A DNA stretch of 64,000 nt from Maricaulis salignorans (GTDB lineage: Bacteria; Pseudomonadota; Alphaproteobacteria; Caulobacterales; Maricaulaceae). Positions within the stretch are counted from its first letter, which is position 1, and the number at the start of each line of letters is the position of its first letter. Shown piece after piece: positions 45,729-55,707 of the stretch. The notes beneath the pieces were generated by a model, which had not been told where the DNA came from, did not search any database, and saw only the letters and a program-made list of their open reading frames with translations. The stretch is from the NCBI RefSeq assembly GCF_900103475.1, contig NZ_FNHG01000012.1:25042-89041 (forward strand). The letters run 5' to 3'. The position numbers were made by a program, and so were the translations under genes.

Positions 45729-47441
45729 ATGACGGATCGTAAACCGGGCCCGTCACGGGAGCAGGTCGACAAGGTCATCGAGTTTATTGTCGCCAATGAA
45801 CCCTTGTTCGCTGTCGGCGAGATCGAGAATTTTGGAGTCAGGCAGCGCGGCTATGTCAATGCGCCGCCGGATCTGCGCTTTCTGATGGCCGCCGCGATGG
45901 AGCACAAGGACAAGCCTGCCGTTGTGTTCGAGGATCAACGCTGGACTTATGGCGAGCTGATCGGCAAGGCGGTTGCCGTCGCCAACGGCCTGGTCGAGCG
46001 CCATGGTGTCACGCCGGGCACGCGGGTCGTGCTGGCGATGCGCAATTGTCCGGAATGGATGGCCTGTTTCCTCGGCATTATCGCCGCGGGCGGTGTCGTC
46101 GTGCCGATGAATGGCTGGTGGACCAGCGAAGAGATTGGCTATGGCCTGCGCGATTGCGGTGCCAAGCTGGTGATCGCGGGCTCGCGCCAGGCCGAGCGCA
46201 TGCTGCCGCACCTCAAACCGCTTGATCTGACGCTGATCGGTGTCCGCGAGGGCGTTGAGGGCTGTTCCGACAGTTTTGATGGTCTGGTTGCTGCCGGTGC
46301 CGGCAAGCCGGCGCTAGAGCTGGCGATCAAGCCGGATGATGATTTCGCGATTTTCTACACTTCCGGTTCAACCGGCGCGCCAAAGGGGGCCGTGCTCTCG
46401 CATGGCGGTGCGGTGACCGCGATCATGTCCTACGCGCTGATTGGCGCCGGGATGAAGCATGCCAATGGCGGCGAGGAGTTCTTCGGTGAGACGCCGGGCG
46501 TTCTGGTCGCGGTTCCGCTCTTCCATTGCACCGGCTCACACGCCGTCTTCATGACCTCGCTCCTGTCGGGCCGCAAGATGGTGCTGATGCGTAAATGGGA
46601 TGCCGGCGATGCCGTCGACCTGATCGAGCGCGAGCAATTGACCAATATGGTCGGCGTGCCGACCATGTCGCACGAGGTGACGCTGGAAGCGGAACGCCGC
46701 GGGACGAGGCTGGACAGTCTGATGGATATGGGTTCGGGCGGCGCCAAGCGGCCTGCTGCCCATGTCGAACGGCTGGCGAAGGTTTTCCCGCAGGCCTGGT
46801 CGAGTTCGGGCTATGGCCTGACCGAGACCAATGCCCTGGGTGCCTATAACAATATGGCCGATTACCAGGCCAAGCCGAACTCCTGCGGCCGGGCCGTTCC
46901 TGCCGTGACCGAGATCAAGATCGTGCGTGAGGATGGCTCGACAGCCCCGACCGGTGAGGCCGGCGAGGTCTGGATCAAGTCACCTTGCCTCTTCAAGGGT
47001 TATCTCAACCAGCCGGAAGCCACGGCAGCCGTGCTGACCGAGGATCGTTGGTTCAAGACCGGTGATGTCGGTGTGCTCGATGAGGATGGTTTCCTGTCGA
47101 TCGTGGACCGGCTGAAGGACATGGTCATTCGCGGCGGCGAGAATATCTCCTGCCTGGAAGTGGAGGGCGCCCTGGCAGCGCACCCCGACATTGTCGAGGC
47201 CGCTGTGATCGGCATTCCCGATGAACGGCTCGGCGAGCGCGTTGGCGCGGCGATCCTGCTGCGCGAGGGGGCCGTCCTGCACAATGACGAGATCGATGAA
47301 TTCCTCAAACCACACCTGGCGGCCTTCAAGCGCCCGGCGCATTACTGGCGGCTCGACGCGCCCCTGCCGCGCGGCGGCACAGGCAAGGTCGACAAGCCAG
47401 GTTTGAGAAAGCAGCTTCTGACCGATGGAGACATAGACTGA
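45729..47441 (+). CDS. AMP-dependent acyl-CoA synthetase/ligase
   Basis: A 570-residue ANL-superfamily enzyme that activates a carboxylic acid to its CoA thioester through an acyl-AMP. The P-loop is YTSGSTGAPKGAVLSHGG (near 205), A5 is SSGYGLTETN, A7 is WFKTGDVGVLDEDGFLSIVDR, A8 is KDMVIRGGENIS, and the A10 lysine is in PRGGTGKVDK. It would feed the degradation enzymes of the operon. The stop shares one base with the next start. Confidence 0.93.
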   Translation: MTDRKPGPSREQVDKVIEFIVANEPLFAVGEIENFGVRQRGYVNAPPDLRFLMAAAMEHKDKPAVVFEDQRWTYGELIGKAVAVANGLVERHGVTPGTRVVLAMRNCPEWMACFLGIIAAGGVVVPMNGWWTSEEIGYGLRDCGAKLVIAGSRQAERMLPHLKPLDLTLIGVREGVEGCSDSFDGLVAAGAGKPALELAIKPDDDFAIFYTSGSTGAPKGAVLSHGGAVTAIMSYALIGAGMKHANGGEEFFGETPGVLVAVPLFHCTGSHAVFMTSLLSGRKMVLMRKWDAGDAVDLIEREQLTNMVGVPTMSHEVTLEAERRGTRLDSLMDMGSGGAKRPAAHVERLAKVFPQAWSSSGYGLTETNALGAYNNMADYQAKPNSCGRAVPAVTEIKIVREDGSTAPTGEAGEVWIKSPCLFKGYLNQPEATAAVLTEDRWFKTGDVGVLDEDGFLSIVDRLKDMVIRGGENISCLEVEGALAAHPDIVEAAVIGIPDERLGERVGAAILLREGAVLHNDEIDEFLKPHLAAFKRPAHYWRLDAPLPRGGTGKVDKPGLRKQLLTDGDID

Positions 47442-47902
47442 TGGCCATTGTGAAACCCGCCGACCTTGCCAGCGAGATCGGCAAGGAAATCGGTCTGTCC
47501 AACTGGATCAAGCTCGACCAGTCGCGCATCGACCAGTTCGCCGATGTCACCGAAGATCATCAATTCATCCATCTCGACGCCGAGCGCGCCGCGAAGGAAA
47601 CCCCGTTCGGCGGCACGATTGCCCATGGCTTCCTCTCGCTCTCCATGCTTTCGCGCATGGCGATGGACATCGCCTTTACGCTTGAGGGCATGGCGATGGG
47701 CATCAATTACGGCTTCGACAAGGTGCGCTTCCTGACGCCGGTCAGCTCTGGCAGGAAAATCCGCGGCCGTTTCGTGCTTGAGGATGCTGTCGAGAAAAGC
47801 CCCGGCCAGTGGATGCTGCGCTTCGGCATCACGGTTGAAATCGAGGGCGAGGACAAGCCGGCCCTGATTGCACAATGGCTGACGATGCAGGTCGTCGCCT
47901 AA
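47441..47902 (+). CDS. MaoC-like enoyl-CoA hydratase
   Basis: A 153-residue single hot-dog protein. The hydratase motif is clear: the Asp and His in VTEDHQFIHLDAERAAKETP followed by FGGTIAHGFLSLSML. It should add water to the 2-enoyl-CoA produced by the dehydrogenases, in the R-specific manner usual for this family. It overlaps the ligase stop by one base. Confidence 0.92.
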   Translation: MAIVKPADLASEIGKEIGLSNWIKLDQSRIDQFADVTEDHQFIHLDAERAAKETPFGGTIAHGFLSLSMLSRMAMDIAFTLEGMAMGINYGFDKVRFLTPVSSGRKIRGRFVLEDAVEKSPGQWMLRFGITVEIEGEDKPALIAQWLTMQVVA

Positions 47903-47924
47903 CGCCCATTTTCGGAGACATGAC

Positions 47925-48845
47925 ATGAGTGAAATTCGTTTTGATGGCCGCGTCGCCATTGTGACCGGTGGCGGCAATGGCCTTGGGCGTTCTCACGCGC
48001 TGGCGCTGGCCTCTCGCGGCGCCAGGCTGGTGGTCAATGATATGGGCGGATCGGTCGACGGTGTTGGCTCCGGTTCGGCGGCCGAGGATGTCGCTGCGGA
48101 AATTCGCGCTGCCGGCGGCGAGGCGATTTCGCACACCGCCAATGTCACCAGGGAAGACGAAGTCGCCGACATGGTCGCCCAGGCGATGAAGGCCTTCGGC
48201 CAGGTCGATATCCTGGTCAATAATGCCGGCATCCTGCGCGACAAGAGCTTCGCCAAGATGGATATGGCGGACTTCAACGCCGTCACATCCGTACACCTCA
48301 CCGGTTCGGCGATCTGTACCAAGGCGCTGTGGGATCATATGCGCGAGCGCCAGTATGGCCGCATCGTGATGACCTCGTCCTCGTCGGGCATTTACGGCAA
48401 TTTCGGCCAGGCCAATTACGGCGCCGCCAAAATGGGCCTGGTCGGCTTCATGAATGTGCTCCACCTGGAAGGCGCCAAATACGGTATTCGCGTCAATGCG
48501 CTCTCGCCAACGGCGGCGACGCGCATGACCGAGGGCCTGATCCCGGAAGAAGCGCTCAAGCTGATGACGGTCGAAAGCGTCAGTGCCGGCCTGGTCTATC
48601 TGGTCAGCGATGACGCGCCTTCACGTCTGGTATTGTGTGCCGGTGCCGGTGGTTATGCCGCGACGCGCGTCTATGAGACTGACGGCATCTATCTGCCGCC
48701 CGAACAGCAGACACCGGAACATGTCGCCGCCAATATCGACGCCATTATCGATCCGGCCGGCCAGCAAATGTTCGAGCAGGGCGGCCAGCAGACGATGAAA
48801 TTCCTCGCCAAGGCTGCCGCTCATTTCGGCGTCAAGCTGGGCTGA
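47925..48845 (+). CDS. Short-chain dehydrogenase, peroxisomal multifunctional enzyme type
   Basis: A 306-residue SDR of the HSD17B4/(3R)-hydroxyacyl-CoA dehydrogenase group. Motifs: TGGGNGLGRSHAL, the NDMGG turn that selects NAD, NNAGILRDKSFAKM, catalytic Ser in TSSSSGIYGNFGQ and YGAAK. The (3R) specificity of this group pairs with the MaoC hydratase just upstream, together giving the 3-ketoacyl-CoA. A C-terminal extension of about 60 residues follows the core. Confidence 0.92.
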   Translation: MSEIRFDGRVAIVTGGGNGLGRSHALALASRGARLVVNDMGGSVDGVGSGSAAEDVAAEIRAAGGEAISHTANVTREDEVADMVAQAMKAFGQVDILVNNAGILRDKSFAKMDMADFNAVTSVHLTGSAICTKALWDHMRERQYGRIVMTSSSSGIYGNFGQANYGAAKMGLVGFMNVLHLEGAKYGIRVNALSPTAATRMTEGLIPEEALKLMTVESVSAGLVYLVSDDAPSRLVLCAGAGGYAATRVYETDGIYLPPEQQTPEHVAANIDAIIDPAGQQMFEQGGQQTMKFLAKAAAHFGVKLG

Positions 48846-48848
48846 CCC

Positions 48849-49664
48849 GTGCATCTTTTTGACCAATCCACGGCTCTGAAGCGGGTTTCGGGCGAAGCGC
48901 CCGACATCCGCTTCGAGGGCGAGGCGAGCGAACACTTCAAAAATATGATCGGCCCCTATGGCGGCTGGAGCGCAGCGGTATTGGCCAAGGGCCTGGTCGA
49001 GGCGGCCGGTCCGGAGATGGAGCTGGTCTCGATCACGACCGATTTCCTCGCCGGGGCCCGCGAAGGCCCGATCACGCTGGATGTTGCGTGCGATCGGGGC
49101 GGCAAGAATACGCAGTTCTGGAATGCCTCGCTGACGGCGCAGGGCGATAAAAGTCCTTCCAACCGGGCGATGGGGATTCTCTCGCGTCGCCGCGACACCC
49201 TGGCCTGGACCGAGGGTTCGCGCCCCGACGCACCGCCGCCGGAGGATTGCGACCGCGCCAATTTGCCCATGGCCTGGTCGCGCACGGTTGAAATGCGCCC
49301 GACACAAAGCCCGCCCTTTGGCACGGGCAAGACCCGCACGGACAATCTGTCCTGGATCCGGCTCGAACCCGACCGTCCGCTTGACGCGGTCGGGCTGGTG
49401 GCGCTGGCCGATACGCCGACGCCGCGGCTGTTCTTTGTCACGGGCAAGCCGGAGATGATCGCGACGGTCTCGATGACCGTCTATCTCCATGCCAGCCCCG
49501 ATGATTATGCCGCTGTCGGCGCTGACTATATGCTTATCGAAACCCATGCCGCCCGCGGCGGACGTGGTTTCTACGACCAACATGCGCGGATCTGGAGCCG
49601 CGACGGGCGCCTGCTGGCCACGACCCAGCAAATCGTCTGGTATAAAACAACCAATGAGGAGTGA
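48849..49664 (+). CDS. Acyl-CoA thioesterase, TesB-like double hot-dog
   Basis: A 271-residue protein with two hot-dog halves, starting at a GTG three bases after the SDR stop. The first half has the [20 protein letters not shown] helix region and the second the [13 protein letters not shown] segment with the [19 protein letters not shown] strand of TesB-type thioesterases. It would release free CoA or side products of the pathway. The catalytic Asp-Gln-Thr set could not be placed with certainty. Confidence 0.82.
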   Translation: MHLFDQSTALKRVSGEAPDIRFEGEASEHFKNMIGPYGGWSAAVLAKGLVEAAGPEMELVSITTDFLAGAREGPITLDVACDRGGKNTQFWNASLTAQGDKSPSNRAMGILSRRRDTLAWTEGSRPDAPPPEDCDRANLPMAWSRTVEMRPTQSPPFGTGKTRTDNLSWIRLEPDRPLDAVGLVALADTPTPRLFFVTGKPEMIATVSMTVYLHASPDDYAAVGADYMLIETHAARGGRGFYDQHARIWSRDGRLLATTQQIVWYKTTNEE

Positions 49665-49669
49665 GACCC

Positions 49670-50872
49670 ATGCGTGAAGCTGTCATCGTATCCACGGCGC
49701 GTACCCCGATCGGCAAGGCCTATCGCGGCGCCTTCAATGCCACCTCCGGCCCGACCCTGGGCGGTCATGCGATCGGCGAAGCGGTCAAGCGCTCCGGCGT
49801 CGATCCCAGCGAGATCGATGATGTCGTCATGGGCTGTGCCATGCAGATGGGCACGACGGGCCGCAATGTCGCCCGCAACAGCCTGATCCGCGCCGGCCTG
49901 CCGGACACGGTCGCCGGCATGTCGATGGACCGCCAGTGCGCGTCCGGCATGATGGCGATCGCCACGGCGGCGAAACAGATCATCACCGATGGCATGACGG
50001 TCACCGTTGGCGGCGGACTGGAAAGCATCTCCCTGGTCCAGACCGACAAGATGACCAAAAACTGGGATGTTGATCCGTGGATCATCGAGAACAAGCCCGA
50101 CCTCTACATGTCGATGCTGGAAACCGCCGAAGTCGTTGCCGATCGCTATGGCATCAGCCGTGAAGCCCAGGACGAATACGCCGCCCAGTCGCAGGCCCGC
50201 ACCCATGCGGCCCAGCAGGCCGGCCGGTTCGATGCCGAGATCGTACCTTTGCCCTCGGTCATGAAATTCATGAACAAGGAAACCGGTGAGGTTCAGGATC
50301 TTGAAGTCACGCTGGAAAAGGATGAGGGCAATCGCCCGGGTACTTCGGCGGAAATGCTTGCGGGGCTGAAGCCGGTCTTCGCCAATGGCATGCGCATCAA
50401 GGAAGGCAAGTTCATCACGGCCGGCAATGCCTCCCAGCTCTCCGACGGCGCTTCCGCCGCGGTGATGATGGAGGCGAAAGATGCCGAGCGCCGCGGGATC
50501 GAGCCGCTTGGTATTTATCGGGGCATCGCCGTTGCCGGCACCAATCCGGATGAAATGGGCATTGGCCCGGTCTTCGCGATCCCGAAACTCCTCAAGGCCA
50601 ATGGCCTGACCATGGATGATATCGGTCTGTGGGAGCTCAATGAGGCTTTCGCCGTCCAGGTCCTCTATTGCCGCGACAAGCTGGGCATTCCTGACGAGCT
50701 CCTGAACGTCGATGGCGGCGCGATCTCGATCGGTCACCCCTATGGCATGTCCGGTGCCCGCATGGTTGGCCACGCCCTGATCGAGGGCAAGCGCCGCGGC
50801 GCCAAATATGTCGTTTGCACCATGTGTGTCGGCGGCGGCATGGGCGCAGCCGGCCTGTTCGAGGTGGCATGA
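49670..50872 (+). CDS. Thiolase (acetyl-CoA acyltransferase)
   Basis: A 400-residue thiolase that cleaves the 3-ketoacyl-CoA. The nucleophilic Cys is in [10 protein letters not shown] (near residue 90), the NEAFAVQ loop and [16 protein letters not shown] carry the catalytic His, and the second Cys is in [16 protein letters not shown]. The ATG at 49670 follows GAGTGAG. It completes the beta-oxidation set in the operon and overlaps the next start by four bases. Confidence 0.94.
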   Translation: MREAVIVSTARTPIGKAYRGAFNATSGPTLGGHAIGEAVKRSGVDPSEIDDVVMGCAMQMGTTGRNVARNSLIRAGLPDTVAGMSMDRQCASGMMAIATAAKQIITDGMTVTVGGGLESISLVQTDKMTKNWDVDPWIIENKPDLYMSMLETAEVVADRYGISREAQDEYAAQSQARTHAAQQAGRFDAEIVPLPSVMKFMNKETGEVQDLEVTLEKDEGNRPGTSAEMLAGLKPVFANGMRIKEGKFITAGNASQLSDGASAAVMMEAKDAERRGIEPLGIYRGIAVAGTNPDEMGIGPVFAIPKLLKANGLTMDDIGLWELNEAFAVQVLYCRDKLGIPDELLNVDGGAISIGHPYGMSGARMVGHALIEGKRRGAKYVVCTMCVGGGMGAAGLFEVA

Positions 50873-51846
50873 TGCGCGCGCTTTATTGCCGGGAATTCGG
50901 ACCGGAAGCCGGCATGAAGGTCGAGGAGATCGACACGCCGGCCCTGCCGGCGGCGCATGTCATGGTCGACGTCAAGGCGGCGGGGCTCAACTTCCCTGAC
51001 CTGCTCTGCGTGCGCGGCGAATACCAGTTCAAACCGCCCCTGCCATTCGTGCCGGGCGGTGAGGGCGCGGGTATCGTCACCGCGCTGGGCGATGGCGTCA
51101 CCAATGTCGCTGTCGGTGACCGCGTCTGTTTCAATGGCCTGACCGGCGCTTTCGCCGAGCAGGTCGCGGCGCCGGCCGGTGCGGTCATCAAGATCCCTAA
51201 TAGCATGTCCTTCGAGGAAGGCGCCGGTCTGACGGTGGTCTATGCGACCTCCTATTACGCCCTGAAACAACGCGCCAAACTCCAGCCGGGCGAGACCCTG
51301 CTCGTGCTCGGTGCGGCCGGCGGTGTCGGTCTGGCCACGGTCGAGCTGGGCAAGGCGATGGGCGCGAAAGTCATCGCCTGTGCCTCCAGCGATGAAAAGC
51401 TCGCCGCCGCCAAGGCGCACGGCGCCGATGAGGGCATCAACTATACCAGCGAAGACCTGCGCGCCCGGATCAAGGAAATCACCGGCGGCAAGGGCGTTGA
51501 TGTGATCTATGATCCGGTCGGCGGCGATTTCGCTGAAACCGCCTTCCGCTCCATCGCCTGGGAGGGCCGTCACCTGGTGATCGGTTTTGCCGCGGGGCCT
51601 ATTCCAAAGCTGCCGCTCAACCTGCCGCTCCTCAAGGGCGCGTCGGTTGTCGGTGTGTTCTGGGGGGCCTGGGCGATGCGCGATCCGGCGGCGCACTACG
51701 CCAACATGGCTGAGCTGTTCGAGATGTTCGAAGCCGGCAAGATCAAGCCGCATGTTGCCGGGCGCTACAAGCTCGATGATTTCCTCGGCGCCTTTGGCGA
51801 GCTGTCCGGCCGCAAGGCGATCGGGAAAGTGGTGCTGGTTCCCTAG
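50869..51846 (+). CDS. NADPH:quinone oxidoreductase-type MDR dehydrogenase
   Basis: A 325-residue zinc-independent medium-chain dehydrogenase. The N-terminal GroES-like fold has [17 protein letters not shown] and [16 protein letters not shown]; the Rossmann part has [20 protein letters not shown]. The family reduces quinones or 2-enoyl thioesters with NADPH, and in an acyl-CoA operon a 2-enoyl reductase role is plausible. Last gene of the unit, just before the terminator. Confidence 0.88.
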   Translation: MMRALYCREFGPEAGMKVEEIDTPALPAAHVMVDVKAAGLNFPDLLCVRGEYQFKPPLPFVPGGEGAGIVTALGDGVTNVAVGDRVCFNGLTGAFAEQVAAPAGAVIKIPNSMSFEEGAGLTVVYATSYYALKQRAKLQPGETLLVLGAAGGVGLATVELGKAMGAKVIACASSDEKLAAAKAHGADEGINYTSEDLRARIKEITGGKGVDVIYDPVGGDFAETAFRSIAWEGRHLVIGFAAGPIPKLPLNLPLLKGASVVGVFWGAWAMRDPAAHYANMAELFEMFEAGKIKPHVAGRYKLDDFLGAFGELSGRKAIGKVVLVP

Positions 51847-51866
51847 GGACGGGTGAGACAAACATG

Positions 51867-51896
51867 AAAAGGCCGGGCGATTGCCCGGCCTTTTTT
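51867..51896. terminator. Rho-independent terminator after the ten-gene operon
   Basis: GGCCGGGC / GCCCGGCC stem with loop GATT, four As before and six Ts after: a textbook bidirectional terminator. It ends the plus-strand operon and, read the other way, the sterol desaturase gene. Confidence 0.92.
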
Positions 51897-51907
51897 GTTG
51901 GCTGCGG

Positions 51908-52732
51908 CTATTCCGCCGGCGCGGCTTCGGCCTCCGGCTTCGCGCGGATCAACGGCCAGATCAGCTGTTCGCCGACGCTCGTCGGTGGCAAGTTCTCGAC
52001 GCCGAGCTTGTCCGGATAGCGCCGCGTGATCTTGGCGGTGCCGAACAACACGTCCCAGAAGAAGAGCAGATTGCCGAAATTGCCCTTGTAATGGGTGATG
52101 CCGTCATCAGCATGCTTGCCGTGATGGGCGCTGTGGGTGGCGGGCGTCGAGATGGTGCGCTCGACGACCCACATCAGCGGCGAGAGCCATTTGACACGAT
52201 AGAGCGGTTCGTCCCAGCGCACGTCGGAATGGGCTGCGAAGATCACGCTCATCTTGACCACGAGATAGGCGGCATAGACCCAGCCCAGCCCCAGATAGAT
52301 CAGCGCGCCGGATAGCCACAGGCCGGGCATAGCCAAGTAATAGAACAGGTTATTGCGGTAGACGACGCGGATCGAGAGGTATTCGGCGTTGTGATGCGGC
52401 CGGTGCAGCTTGTAGAGCCAGGGGAAGGAATGCGAGGCGCGGTGCCACCAGTATTGCGACAGATCGTCGAACACGAGCAGCAGGGCCAGCTGCGCCAGAA
52501 CTGGCCAGCCGGACAGCATGCCTTCCGCCTGCGGCGCAACCAGGCTGGCGATCAGACCGCCGCCAAACACCGCCATCGGCTGGATCAACAGGATTAGTCC
52601 AAAGCCCGAGACCAGCTCGACCCAGACATCATCGCGGGTCTGGCCCGGCTTGCGAAAAAAGCCGGTCAGCATGATTTCCAGCACCACGAAGGTGAAGAAG
52701 ACGGCGAGGACGGCGAGGTATTCGAGTTTCAT
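51908..52732 (-). CDS. Sterol desaturase/fatty acid hydroxylase family protein
   Basis: A 274-residue membrane di-iron enzyme. The His clusters are HRASHSFPWLYKLHRPHHN (HxxxH and HxxHH), and later HSAHHGKHAD with a downstream histidine. Helices lie before and between them. The ATG at 52732 is chosen because the membrane helix starts at once (LAVLAVFFTFVVLEIML). It could oxidise sterols, hopanoids, carotenoid-like rings or acyl chains. It is divergent from the Crp/Fnr gene and convergent with the acyl-CoA operon, which hints at lipid metabolism. Confidence 0.9.
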   Translation of the reverse strand: MKLEYLAVLAVFFTFVVLEIMLTGFFRKPGQTRDDVWVELVSGFGLILLIQPMAVFGGGLIASLVAPQAEGMLSGWPVLAQLALLLVFDDLSQYWWHRASHSFPWLYKLHRPHHNAEYLSIRVVYRNNLFYYLAMPGLWLSGALIYLGLGWVYAAYLVVKMSVIFAAHSDVRWDEPLYRVKWLSPLMWVVERTISTPATHSAHHGKHADDGITHYKGNFGNLLFFWDVLFGTAKITRRYPDKLGVENLPPTSVGEQLIWPLIRAKPEAEAAPAE

Positions 52733-52833
52733 GGCGCAGATCCACTCCGGGGCGATGGTCAGTCCGTCTGATGGGCTTGATTTACCCCGCTCCGGACCGC
52801 AAGAATGCCAATAAATTTGCAATTGGAGTCCGG

Positions 52834-53565
52834 ATGGCCGACCTGCTCGATTTCGGTATGACGGCGCTGGGCGATCTGCTCACGCCGCGCCTGGCGGAGC
52901 GGTTGCGCGCCGGCGGCACCCCGGTGCGCTATCCCGACCGCGCGCTGATCCACGCCCGTGGCGATATCAAGCCCGGCCTGTCCATGGTGCGCTCCGGATC
53001 GGTACGCTTTGGCAATCCGGGCAGTGATGGCTCCTATATCGTCATCACCGTGATGGGGCCGGGCCAGTGTTTTGGCGAGTTCTCCCTGTTTGCCGATTTG
53101 CCGCGCACTCATGACGCGGTGGCGATCGGCGAAACCGTGGTCGACCAGATCAGCCGCACGGCCTTTGACGCCATCCTCGCGGAGGAGCCCGAGCTGAGCC
53201 GGATCATGCTCACCGCGGTGACTGGACGTCTGCACGCGGCGATCGAGATGATCGATGATATGCGCCGCTTGCCGCTGCCGGTGCGCACGGCCAAGCTGAT
53301 ACGGCAATTGGCCGCAGCTTCCGGTCGGCGCGATCATGCCCGCTGTACCCAAAGCGAACTGGCCTTTGCCCTCGGGGTTTCGCGGGTGTCCAGCGGCAAG
53401 GCGCTGGGCCGGCTTCGCGCCCTGGGCCTGGTTGAGCCGGGCTATGGGGAAGTCGTGATTCCCGACCCGGCGCGGCTGTCCGACTGGATCAGGACACATG
53501 CCGAATTGGAGCCCCTGTCGCCCGCACCGGCCCCGGGCCGGGCCCCGTTATCGCGTCCGGATTGA
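52834..53565 (+). CDS. Crp/Fnr family transcriptional regulator
   Basis: A 243-residue regulator. The cyclic-nucleotide-binding-type beta-roll spans about 25-120 (GPGQCFGEFSLFADLPRTHDA), the dimer helix about 125-155, and a winged helix about 180-235 (CTQSELAFALGVSRVSSGKAL). No Cys set for an Fe-S cluster, so it is not an FNR oxygen sensor. GGAG is six bases before the ATG. It is divergent from the sterol desaturase with about 100 bases between, so it may control that gene. Confidence 0.9.
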   Translation: MADLLDFGMTALGDLLTPRLAERLRAGGTPVRYPDRALIHARGDIKPGLSMVRSGSVRFGNPGSDGSYIVITVMGPGQCFGEFSLFADLPRTHDAVAIGETVVDQISRTAFDAILAEEPELSRIMLTAVTGRLHAAIEMIDDMRRLPLPVRTAKLIRQLAAASGRRDHARCTQSELAFALGVSRVSSGKALGRLRALGLVEPGYGEVVIPDPARLSDWIRTHAELEPLSPAPAPGRAPLSRPD

Positions 53566-53645
53566 CGCAGAGGCGCGGCCTTGACCGCGGCGGCTGGCGC
53601 GCAAAGACTGGGGCAGGATTTGGTTTCACCGGGAGGGGATTTGCG

Positions 53646-55025
53646 ATGCGTAATCTGGTTTTATGGAGTACGGCGCTGCTGGCCGTGGGAAGCATTGCCA
53701 ATGCGCAGAGCGCGCAACACGCGCCGCCTGCGGAAGTCCTCGCCGTGCATGATTATGTGGCGGCGGTCTCGGCCGAGCGCATCGAGGCGGATATTCGCAC
53801 CCTGGCCGGTTTCGGCACGCGTCACACCCTGTCGGAAACGGAAAGCGATACCCGCGGCATTGGCGCGGCGCGGCGCTGGATCCATGACGAGTTTGAACGC
53901 ATTTCCGCGACATGCGGTGGTTGCCTGGAAGTCATGTATGTCTCCGACACCATCTCCGGCGAGACGCGTATTCCCGAGCCGACCGAGGTGGTCAGCGTTG
54001 TCGCTATCCAGCGCGGCCGCATCGATCCGGACCGCTATGTGTTGATGTCCGGCGATATCGACAGCCGCGTCACCGATCCGCTCGACGGCACATCCGACAG
54101 CCCCGGCGCCAATGACAACGCCTCCGGCATGGCGGGCGTGCTGGAAGCGGCGCGCGTGCTCAGCCAGCACGAATTCGACGGCTCGATTATCTATACCGGC
54201 CTGTCCGGTGAGGAGCAGGGCCTGTTTGGCGGCCAGATCCTTGCGGCTCATGCGCTGGAGAATGGCTGGCGCATCAAGGCCGTTCTCAATAACGACATGA
54301 TCGGCAATATTTCCGGCATAAATGGCGTCACCAATAACGCCACCGCGCGGGTTTTTTCCGAAGGCACTCGCGATGTCGAAACGCCGGAGGAGGCGAGGGC
54401 GCGACGCTTCACCGGCGGCGAGGTCGACAGCGCCTCACGTAATCTGGCGCGCATGGTTGATCGCACCGCCGATCAATACATCCCCAATCTCGATGTGATG
54501 ATGGTCTACCGGCTCGATCGTTTTGGCCGCGGTGGCCATCACCGTCCGTTCAATGCTGTCGGCATTCCCGGGGTCCGCATCATGGAGACCAATGAGCATT
54601 ATGATCGCCAGCACCAGGATCTGCGTACCGAGGATGGCCGCGTCTATGGCGATACGGTTGAGGGCGTCGATTTCGATTATGCCGCCAAGCTGACGGCCCT
54701 GAATATCGCCGTCATGGCCCAGATTGCCGGCGCGCCGCCGATCCCGGCCAATGTGACGATTGAAGGCGCGGTCCAGCCCTCCACGCATCTCAGCTGGACC
54801 TTGGCTGAAGGGGCGGCAGCGGCCAATCTGGCCGGCTACCGCGTCCACTGGCGCCTGACCGATCAGCCGCAATGGACCTATAGCCGTTTCGTTGGCCCGG
54901 TGGGCGAATACACGCTCGAGAATGTCGTGATCGACAATTATTATTTCGGTGTCTCTGCCGTCGCGCGCGATGGATCGGAAACGCCCGTGGTCTTCCCCGG
55001 CGCGGCGGGCTCGTTCGGCGAGTAA
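53646..55025 (+). CDS. Secreted M28-type zinc peptidase, variant metal site, with C-terminal Fn3-like domain
   Basis: A 459-residue exported protein (signal peptide 1-20, NAQ cleavage). The M28 core has SPGANDNASGMAGVLEAA with the bridging Asp157 and SGEEQGLFGG with the catalytic Glu189/Glu190. The first zinc ligand, normally His of the HxD motif, is Asp137 in SGDIDSR. From about 390 the chain has beta-strands like a fibronectin type III domain (LSWTLAEGAAAANLAGYRVHW). It is probably an aminopeptidase that acts outside the cytoplasm. A GGGAGGGG site precedes the start. Confidence 0.85.
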   Translation: MRNLVLWSTALLAVGSIANAQSAQHAPPAEVLAVHDYVAAVSAERIEADIRTLAGFGTRHTLSETESDTRGIGAARRWIHDEFERISATCGGCLEVMYVSDTISGETRIPEPTEVVSVVAIQRGRIDPDRYVLMSGDIDSRVTDPLDGTSDSPGANDNASGMAGVLEAARVLSQHEFDGSIIYTGLSGEEQGLFGGQILAAHALENGWRIKAVLNNDMIGNISGINGVTNNATARVFSEGTRDVETPEEARARRFTGGEVDSASRNLARMVDRTADQYIPNLDVMMVYRLDRFGRGGHHRPFNAVGIPGVRIMETNEHYDRQHQDLRTEDGRVYGDTVEGVDFDYAAKLTALNIAVMAQIAGAPPIPANVTIEGAVQPSTHLSWTLAEGAAAANLAGYRVHWRLTDQPQWTYSRFVGPVGEYTLENVVIDNYYFGVSAVARDGSETPVVFPGAAGSFGE

Positions 55026-55050
55026 CGCCGCCGGACATCCAGATATGAAA

Positions 55051-55081
55051 AACCCCGCGGATCAGGCGATCCGCGGGGTTT
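55051..55081. terminator. Bidirectional terminator between peptidase and mscL
   Basis: A 12-bp perfect stem, AACCCCGCGGAT / ATCCGCGGGGTT, with loop CAGGCG and an A-rich left flank. It serves the peptidase gene and, on the other strand, mscL. Confidence 0.88.
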
Positions 55082-55102
55082 GTTCTGTCCGGATGGTGCG
55101 GC

Positions 55103-55519
55103 TTATTTCTTCGCGAGCAGGTCGCGGATTTCGGTCAGCAGGACTTGCTCGACCGGCGGAGCGGCAGGCGCTTCCGGTGCCGCTTCTTCCTTCTTCTTCA
55201 TCGAATTGATGCCCTTGATGATGAGGAAGAGGGCGAAGGCGACGATGATGAAGCTGATCACATTATCGATGAAGAGGCCGTAATTGATCGTGCCGGCACC
55301 GGCTTCATGGGCGGCTTCAATATTGGCATAGGTCTGGTTGTCCAGTGCAATGAAGAGGCCGGAAAAATTGACGCCGCCCATCAGGAGACCGATCACAGGC
55401 ATCAGAATGTCGGTGACGAGCGATTTGACGATGGTCGAGAAGGCGCCGCCGAGGATGAAACCAACGGCGAGGTCGACCACATTGCCACGCATGGCGAAGT
55501 CTTTGAATTCCTTGAGCAT
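55103..55519 (-). CDS. mscL: Large-conductance mechanosensitive channel MscL
   Basis: A 138-residue channel that opens on membrane tension to release solutes after osmotic downshock. The N-terminal KEFKDFAMRGNVVDLAVGFI and the first pore helix AFSTIVKSLVTDILMPVIG are the hallmark; the second helix (YGLFIDNVISFIIVAFALFLI) and a cytoplasmic helix bundle follow, with an Ala/Pro linker. Full length; monocistronic. Confidence 0.97.
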   Translation of the reverse strand: MLKEFKDFAMRGNVVDLAVGFILGGAFSTIVKSLVTDILMPVIGLLMGGVNFSGLFIALDNQTYANIEAAHEAGAGTINYGLFIDNVISFIIVAFALFLIIKGINSMKKKEEAAPEAPAAPPVEQVLLTEIRDLLAKK

Positions 55520-55645
55520 GTTGGCTCTCCATGTGAATTGAATGAACTAATTTTAATAATGCGGGCTATTTGCGTACGAAGTCAAATAGTTGCTTCACAG
55601 CGCCAGATCATGCCGGAGCGGTCCGCCATCCAGGCGAGACGCCAT

Positions 55646-55679
55646 AAAAAGCCCCGGCAGCGCGAGGCGGCCGGGGCTT
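55646..55679 (-). terminator. Terminator after the secreted hypothetical gene
   Basis: Stem AAGCCCCGGC / GCCGGGGCTT with an 11-base loop; the five As at 55646-55650 read as a U-tract on the minus strand. It lies 29 bases past the stop at 55708. Confidence 0.82.
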
Positions 55680-55707
55680 GAATGTCTGTTGATCGTCGCC
55701 AGGATTC

